From positions 1 through 36,918 of the forward strand of contig DCJH01000056.1 in assembly GCA_002317385.1 (NCBI GenBank): a stretch of 36,918 nt of DNA, read 5' to 3'. Origin of the DNA: Prevotella sp. UBA1705 (GTDB lineage Bacteria; Bacteroidota; Bacteroidia; Bacteroidales; Bacteroidaceae). Made by a program: the position numbers and the translations under genes. The notes beneath the pieces are model-generated. The model did no database searches. It was not told the origin of the DNA and worked only from the letters and a program-made list of their open reading frames with translations. This document shows, in pieces, positions 33,293-36,918 of this stretch. The stretch's first letter is position 1; each line of letters begins with the position of its first letter.

Positions 33293-33787
33293 TTATTTGA
33301 TGATGGACTGGTCTATGGTGGCCTTCGGCTCTACCATGCTCTGCTTCATCGTGTCTACTATCGCGCTGTCGCCCATGGCCACAGAGTTGCCTTTCTGTAT
33401 CTCGGGCATGGTGTAACCATCATAGCTGCTGATGGCATCCTTGTCGTTGTTGGCAAACGGCACCTGCATGGCATTGCCGAGCGTGAGGATGATGGCCACG
33501 ACGGCGGCGGCTTTGAAGAGTGGGCGGAAGCGTTGCGGCATAGTAATGATGCGCGCTTTCACCGGTTCCGCCTCCTCGATGATCGACAGTAGCCTGTCGT
33601 CGAAGCTGTCGTCTAATACATCATGCTCGCTCTGGTGCTCCTCGTAGTCGAAGAGAGGCTTATAGCGCAACAGGTCGGCCGGGACGTTGTCCTGACTGAA
33701 GAAGGCCCGCAAGATATCCTCTTCTTCAAGAGAGGTCTCGCAGCGCCAGTAGCGCTCCAGAAGCTGTATGATGTATTTATAGTCCAT
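33293..33787 (-). CDS. Small single-pass membrane protein, possible anti-sigma partner
   Basis: A 164-residue protein with an acidic helical N-terminal half (MDYKYIIQLLERYWRCETSLEEEDILRAFF), one TM helix about 91-108 (FKAAAVVAIILTLGNAMQV) and a short polar tail. Small Bacteroidota proteins with such an 'LLERYW-E-T-S-EEE-LR-FF' start and one TM often sit with ECF sigma factors, and one is encoded nearby at 34589-35101, so an anti-sigma-like role is an inference. The family is sometimes mislabelled as pyruvate-ferredoxin oxidoreductase, which nothing in the sequence supports (no cofactor motifs). It has its own promoter and terminator. Confidence 0.75.
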   Translation of the reverse strand: MDYKYIIQLLERYWRCETSLEEEDILRAFFSQDNVPADLLRYKPLFDYEEHQSEHDVLDDSFDDRLLSIIEEAEPVKARIITMPQRFRPLFKAAAVVAIILTLGNAMQVPFANNDKDAISSYDGYTMPEIQKGNSVAMGDSAIVDTMKQSMVEPKATIDQSIIK

Positions 33788-33831
33788 TTTCGAATTTCTT
33801 CTTAACTATACAACCGACGAGCGGGGGTGGA

Positions 33832-33839
33832 CAAAGTTA
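33832..33839 (-). promoter_or_regulatory. -7 element (TAACTTTG)
   Basis: Exact TAnnTTTG on the minus strand, 44 bp before the ATG of the small membrane protein. No -33 was found. Confidence 0.5.
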
Positions 33840-33938
33840 CCGATTAGCTATGTTTTAACACTTATTTAACATTCTTATTGCGTCGTATCGCTATATCATG
33901 GCACTTTGGCAATTGTACGAATAATTTCTGATGGAGGA

Positions 33939-33970
33939 TTTGGGACTATCAAAGCATTTGATTATCTTTG
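33939..33970 (+). promoter_or_regulatory. Promoter of ndk
   Basis: TTTG at 33939-33942, exactly 20 bp, TATCTTTG at 33963-33970, 29 bp before the ATG at 34000. It lies inside the longer open frame from 33931, which settles the start. Confidence 0.7.
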
Positions 33971-33999
33971 TCGGAAAAGGAACCTTAAACTTTAGAATT

Positions 34000-34464
34000 A
34001 TGTTAGAAAGAACTCTTGTTCTCCTCAAGCCCTGTACGCTGCAGCGTGGGCTGGTGGGAGAAGTGACCAAACGATTTGAGCAGAAAGGATTGCACCTGTG
34101 TGGTATGAAGATGCTGCAACTCGACGACGCCATCCTCAGCGAGCACTATGCCCATCTGGCCGAGAAGCCGTTTTTCCAGCGGGTGAAGGACTCGATGATG
34201 ACCGCTCCGGTCGTTGCGATGTGCTGGGAAGGCGTGGATGCCATTGCCACCGTGCGCAAACTGGCTGGTGTGACCAATGGCCGCAATGCTGAGCCGGGTA
34301 CCATCCGTGGAGACCTCTGCATGAGTTTCCAGGAGAATATCGTGCATGCGAGCGACGGACCGGAGACTGCTGTGACTGAGCTCAACCGCTTTTTCAAGCC
34401 CGAGGAACTCTTTACGTGGAAGCAAAGCTACTTTGATTTCCTCTACGCCAACGATGAATTTTAA
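34000..34464 (+). CDS. ndk: Nucleoside-diphosphate kinase
   Basis: A 154-residue cytoplasmic enzyme that transfers the gamma-phosphate from ATP to other nucleoside diphosphates through a phosphohistidine. It begins MLERTLVLLKP with the conserved LxLxKP, has RGDLCMSFQENIVHASDGPE, where H116 is the catalytic histidine, and ends with a typical aromatic YFDFLYANDEF. Length matches Bacteroidota Ndk. It is a single gene with its own promoter; it separates the two minus-strand genes that look like a sigma/anti-sigma pair. Confidence 0.94.
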   Translation: MLERTLVLLKPCTLQRGLVGEVTKRFEQKGLHLCGMKMLQLDDAILSEHYAHLAEKPFFQRVKDSMMTAPVVAMCWEGVDAIATVRKLAGVTNGRNAEPGTIRGDLCMSFQENIVHASDGPETAVTELNRFFKPEELFTWKQSYFDFLYANDEF

Positions 34465-34507
34465 GCCTGAGAGGTAGCATCCGCGGGTGCTACTTGGCCC
34501 AAACGAT

Positions 34508-34541
34508 AAGCCCTATTGGAGTGATGGTTCCAATAGGGCTT
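34508..34541. terminator. Hairpin between ndk and the sigma factor gene
   Basis: Perfect 13-bp arms AAGCCCTATTGGA and TCCAATAGGGCTT with an 8-nt loop, between convergent genes. The following sequence (CGTTGTTGTT) is only moderately U-rich. A second small stem (GTAGCA / TGCTAC, about 34474-34493) precedes it. Confidence 0.6.
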
Positions 34542-34588
34542 CGTTGTTGTTAGAGAAATGTAGGGACAGGGAAGAAGGAGGGATTGGT

Positions 34589-35101
34589 CTATATGCCGAA
34601 ATTCTCCATTTCCTGGAACCTCTGCTTAATGGTCTGGCGGCCTCGGAAGATGTTTACCTTGACCTGTTCCTCCGATATTTCGAGTATCTGGGCTATGTCT
34701 TTGTAGCTCTTTCCCTCGAAATCGCGGAGCTGGATGCAGCTGCGTTGCTTCTCGGGAAGGTTGTCCACTATTTGTCGCACCAGGGCCAGCTGGTCGCGGT
34801 GGATGGTCTGTTCGGAGGGCGTCTGGGCCGTGTCTGCCCGCTCGGTCTGCGTCTCGTCGAGCGAGGCAAGCTGGTTTCCGTGGCGCTTGATGCTGTCGAG
34901 CGAGAGGTTGCGGCAGATGGTGAAGCAGAAAGCCTCTATGTTTTCAATCTCATTCCATGTTTCTCTCCGGTTCCATATCTTGATAAGGGTCTCCTGCACG
35001 ATATCCTCGGCCTCGGCGCTGTCGAGCGTAATGCGCTGCGCGAGGCGGTAGAGCTGATTCTTCAGCGGGAGGATGTCGGTGCGGAAATTTATCTTTTTCA
35101 T
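34589..35101 (-). CDS. ECF-type RNA polymerase sigma factor
   Basis: A 170-residue sigma-70-family protein of the extracytoplasmic-function group. Region 2 has AEDIVQETLIKIWNRRETW and FCFTICRNLSLDSIKR (core binding and -10 contact). Region 4 is a helix-turn-helix, LPEKQRSCIQLRDFEGKSYKDIAQILEISEEQVKVNIFRGR (-35 contact). A short acidic linker joins them. I start at MKKINF (35101); the longer frame adds 13 residues with no family resemblance. It lies 91 bp after argB on the same strand, with a hairpin between, and may share that transcript. No anti-sigma gene follows directly, but a candidate lies beyond ndk at 33293. Confidence 0.9.
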   Translation of the reverse strand: MKKINFRTDILPLKNQLYRLAQRITLDSAEAEDIVQETLIKIWNRRETWNEIENIEAFCFTICRNLSLDSIKRHGNQLASLDETQTERADTAQTPSEQTIHRDQLALVRQIVDNLPEKQRSCIQLRDFEGKSYKDIAQILEISEEQVKVNIFRGRQTIKQRFQEMENFGI

Positions 35102-35133
35102 GTGGAAAGGGTGGAAAAGGGGATCGGGGTGGA

Positions 35134-35191
35134 CCGCCATGGCATGGCGGCGAAAGGGTGCAGCAACTGCTTAACTACTCACTCTGCACCC
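35134..35191 (-). promoter_or_regulatory. Two small hairpins between argB and the sigma factor gene
   Basis: GGGTGCAG (35156-35163) pairs with CTGCACCC (35184-35191) immediately after the argB stop, and CCGCCAT-GGC-ATGGCGG (35134-35150) lies closer to the sigma gene. They could attenuate read-through. No TAnnTTTG was seen in this gap. Confidence 0.35.
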
Positions 35192-35192
35192 C

Positions 35193-36014
35193 TCATTCGT
35201 CATTTTTGATGACCGTTCCGTGCTTGCCGTCGATGGCGGTAGCAAGGGTTATGTTCACGCGGGCTACGCCGGCCTCCACCGCGCGCAGGGCATTCTCGAT
35301 CTTGGGAATCATTCCTCCGGAGATGGTTCCGGCCGAAACGTAGCGCGAGAAGTCGCTGCGGGTGATGACGGGAATAACGCTCTGGTCGTCGTCGGGATTG
35401 GAAAGCACGCCCGGTTTCTCAAAACTGTAGATGAGTGTCACCTCATATTCGCTGGCCAGCGCCTTGGCCACCTCCGATGCTATGGTGTCGGCGTTGGTGT
35501 TGAGCATATGGCCTTGACCGTCGTGTGTGAGCGGAGCCATTACCGGGGTGACGCCGCTGGAGATGAGGGTGCGTAGCATCGAGGCATCCACACTGTCTAC
35601 ATCGCCCACGAATCCGAAGTCAACCACCTCGGTACGGGTACTTCCGTCGTCAGCCTTGAGCGTCATCTCCACGGGCAAGCGCTTATGACTGCGAATGCTG
35701 TTCATATCGGCACCTGTCAGTCCGAGGGCATTCACGCCCTGCGCCTGCAGTCCCGCCACAAGATGCTTATTGACCAACCCGCCATAGACCATGGTCACCA
35801 CTTCGAGCATTTCGCCATCAGTGATACGGCGACCGTTTACCATCTTGCTTTCGATGCCCAGCGCGGCGGCCACCTTTGTGGCCCTGCGCCCACCGCCGTG
35901 CACCAGCATCTTGTGGCCGGGGATAGCCGAAAAGTTGGTGAGCAACTGGTTGAGCTGTGCCTCGTCCTCAACGATAGCACCGCCCACTTTTACGATTGTC
36001 AGTGTTTCTTTCAT
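35193..36014 (-). CDS. argB: Acetylglutamate kinase
   Basis: A 273-residue amino-acid kinase that phosphorylates N-acetylglutamate (N-succinylglutamate in some Bacteroidota) in arginine biosynthesis. It has the N-terminal ATP site TIVKVGGAIVED, the substrate loop LVHGGGRRATKVAAALG, GRRITDGEMLEVVTMV, the LNTNADTIASEVA block, and a C-terminal GGMIPKIENALRAV with the conserved lysine. Length is normal. It follows speA by 53 bp on the same strand, so an arginine/polyamine operon is likely. Confidence 0.94.
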   Translation of the reverse strand: MKETLTIVKVGGAIVEDEAQLNQLLTNFSAIPGHKMLVHGGGRRATKVAAALGIESKMVNGRRITDGEMLEVVTMVYGGLVNKHLVAGLQAQGVNALGLTGADMNSIRSHKRLPVEMTLKADDGSTRTEVVDFGFVGDVDSVDASMLRTLISSGVTPVMAPLTHDGQGHMLNTNADTIASEVAKALASEYEVTLIYSFEKPGVLSNPDDDQSVIPVITRSDFSRYVSAGTISGGMIPKIENALRAVEAGVARVNITLATAIDGKHGTVIKNDE

Positions 36015-36067
36015 CTTTCCTTCTATTGTTCTGCTGGCTCGGCTTACCCACGCATGTACCTATTGGC

Positions 36068-36918
36068 CTATTCCAGATAGGTGTATCCGTAGAGTCCGGA
36101 GCGATAGTTGCTCAGGAATTCTTTGCCTTCGTCCAGCGAAATCTTACCGAGTTTCACGCTCTTGGTCACCCACTGCTCAAGCTGGCGCACCAGTTTCTTG
36201 GGATTATACTGCACGTATTCGAGCACCTCCTCTACGGTCTCGCCGTCGAAAATCTGATCGATGTTGTACTTTCCATCCTTCACACTGATGTGGGCGGCGG
36301 TGGTATCGCCGAAGAGATTGTGCATATCGCCGAGTATTTCCTGGTAGGCTCCCACGAGGAACACGCCGAGATAGTAGGGCTCACTCTTCTTCAATGAGTG
36401 GAGCGGCAGCACGTGCGACACATGTCCGTCGGCCACGAAGTTGGCAATTTTGCCGTCGGAGTCGCAGGTAATATCCTGCAATGTGGCCTTGCGGGTGGGG
36501 CGCTCGTTGAGTCGCTGCAGCGGCATGATGGGGAAAAGCTGGTCGATGGCCCACGAGTCGGGCAGGCTCTGGAAGAGCGAGAAGTTGCAGAAATACTTGT
36601 CGGCCAGCAGTTTGTCGAGCCCGCGCAGCTCGTCGGGCACATGCTTCAAGCCCTTGGACAGAGTGTTGATCTCATGGCATACGCTCCAGTACATGGCCTC
36701 AATCTCGGCCCTTGTGCGCAGGTCGACGATGCCGTGAGAGAACAGTTCGAGTGCCTCGTCGCGTATCTGCTCGGCGTCGTGCCAGTCTTCGAGCATGCTC
36801 TTCGGACTCAGGTTGCACCAGATGTCGTAGAGGTCTCTCACCAGCTGATGGTCGGTCTCCTTGGCTTCAAATTCTTCGGGCATCTCGGGCAGGGATGCCG
36901 TTTGCAGCACATCGATAA
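36068..36918 (-). CDS. speA: Biosynthetic arginine decarboxylase, C-terminal part
   Basis: PLP enzyme converting arginine to agmatine for polyamine synthesis. Only the last 283 or so residues are in the window (IDVLQTASLPEMPEEF onward); the N-terminal PLP barrel lies beyond 36918. Recognisable blocks are YFCNFSLFQSLPDSWAIDQLF, PIMPLQRLNERPTRKATL, DITCDSDGKI (substrate-site CDSDG), VGAYQEILGDMHNLFGD and the C-terminal SGLYGYTYLE. The GTG at 36910 is internal, not a start: the frame continues upstream as Ile-Asp to the window edge. It leads into argB. Confidence 0.95.
   Translation of the reverse strand, partial: IDVLQTASLPEMPEEFEAKETDHQLVRDLYDIWCNLSPKSMLEDWHDAEQIRDEALELFSHGIVDLRTRAEIEAMYWSVCHEINTLSKGLKHVPDELRGLDKLLADKYFCNFSLFQSLPDSWAIDQLFPIMPLQRLNERPTRKATLQDITCDSDGKIANFVADGHVSHVLPLHSLKKSEPYYLGVFLVGAYQEILGDMHNLFGDTTAAHISVKDGKYNIDQIFDGETVEEVLEYVQYNPKKLVRQLEQWVTKSVKLGKISLDEGKEFLSNYRSGLYGYTYLE

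Noticed and set aside
33293..33787. Pyruvate-ferredoxin oxidoreductase
   Set aside because: A single-TM 164-residue protein without thiamine or iron-sulfur motifs; such a label would be a carry-over error.

Overview
The window looks like a chromosomal segment of a Prevotella-like member of the phylum Bacteroidota. The evidence is a SusC/SusD pair with linked glycoside hydrolases, LuxR-type membrane-spanning sensors, OMP_b-brl and CPBP families, and promoters of the Bacteroidota type (TTTG, about 20 bp, TAnnTTTG) in front of most transcription units. At least four promoters have the exact 20-bp spacing. Shine-Dalgarno sequences are not evident. No phage, integrase, transposase or CRISPR array was seen.

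Layout. 1-1130: N-terminal part of a DEAD-box RNA helicase (minus strand, probable TTG start). 1.3-3.1 kb: a PAP2 phosphatase and a LOG-family nucleotide phosphoribohydrolase. 3.1-3.5 kb: three strong hairpins. 3.5-5.3 kb: one polypeptide joining lipoate-protein ligase to lipoyl synthase. 5.4-5.84 kb: a repeat region in which 44-bp units lie in two facing arrays. 5.9-6.9 kb: two small uncharacterised genes and tRNA-Ser(CGA). 7.0-7.4 kb: an 82-bp inverted repeat around a 188-bp centre. 7.6-8.4 kb: an EFR1-type flavodoxin/ferredoxin, followed by a perfect bidirectional terminator.

8.5-21.9 kb is a polysaccharide utilisation locus. A minus-strand operon runs susC, susD, GH43, GH144-like lipoprotein, GH3, with gaps of 5-45 bp. 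A membrane-spanning sensor (periplasmic propeller, Y_Y_Y domain, cytoplasmic LuxR-type helix-turn-helix) is transcribed divergently. The GH144 plus GH3 pairing suggests beta-1,2-glucan (sophoran) or a related beta-glucan. SusC/SusD would import oligosaccharides, GH144 would cut the polymer at the cell surface, GH3 would release glucose in the periplasm, and the sensor would read a periplasmic sugar. The GH43 enzyme suggests a side chain or a second sugar.

22.1-27.3 kb: a short repeat cluster, an orphan small ORF, a second one-component sensor (lipoprotein signal, helical TPR-like repeats, TM, LuxR helix-turn-helix), and a two-gene unit of a small membrane protein plus an OMP_b-brl outer-membrane receptor. 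27.4-27.6 kb: a tRNA with anticodon CAT, with its own promoter and terminator. 28.0-32.4 kb: an operon of Ca2+ P-type ATPase, ribF and a CPBP membrane protease. 32.4-33.2 kb is non-coding, with a 22-bp tandem repeat. 33.3-36.9 kb: a small membrane protein (possible anti-sigma partner), ndk on the opposite strand, an ECF sigma factor, argB and the 3' part of speA.

Product names rest on motif recognition by eye. No database search was run.
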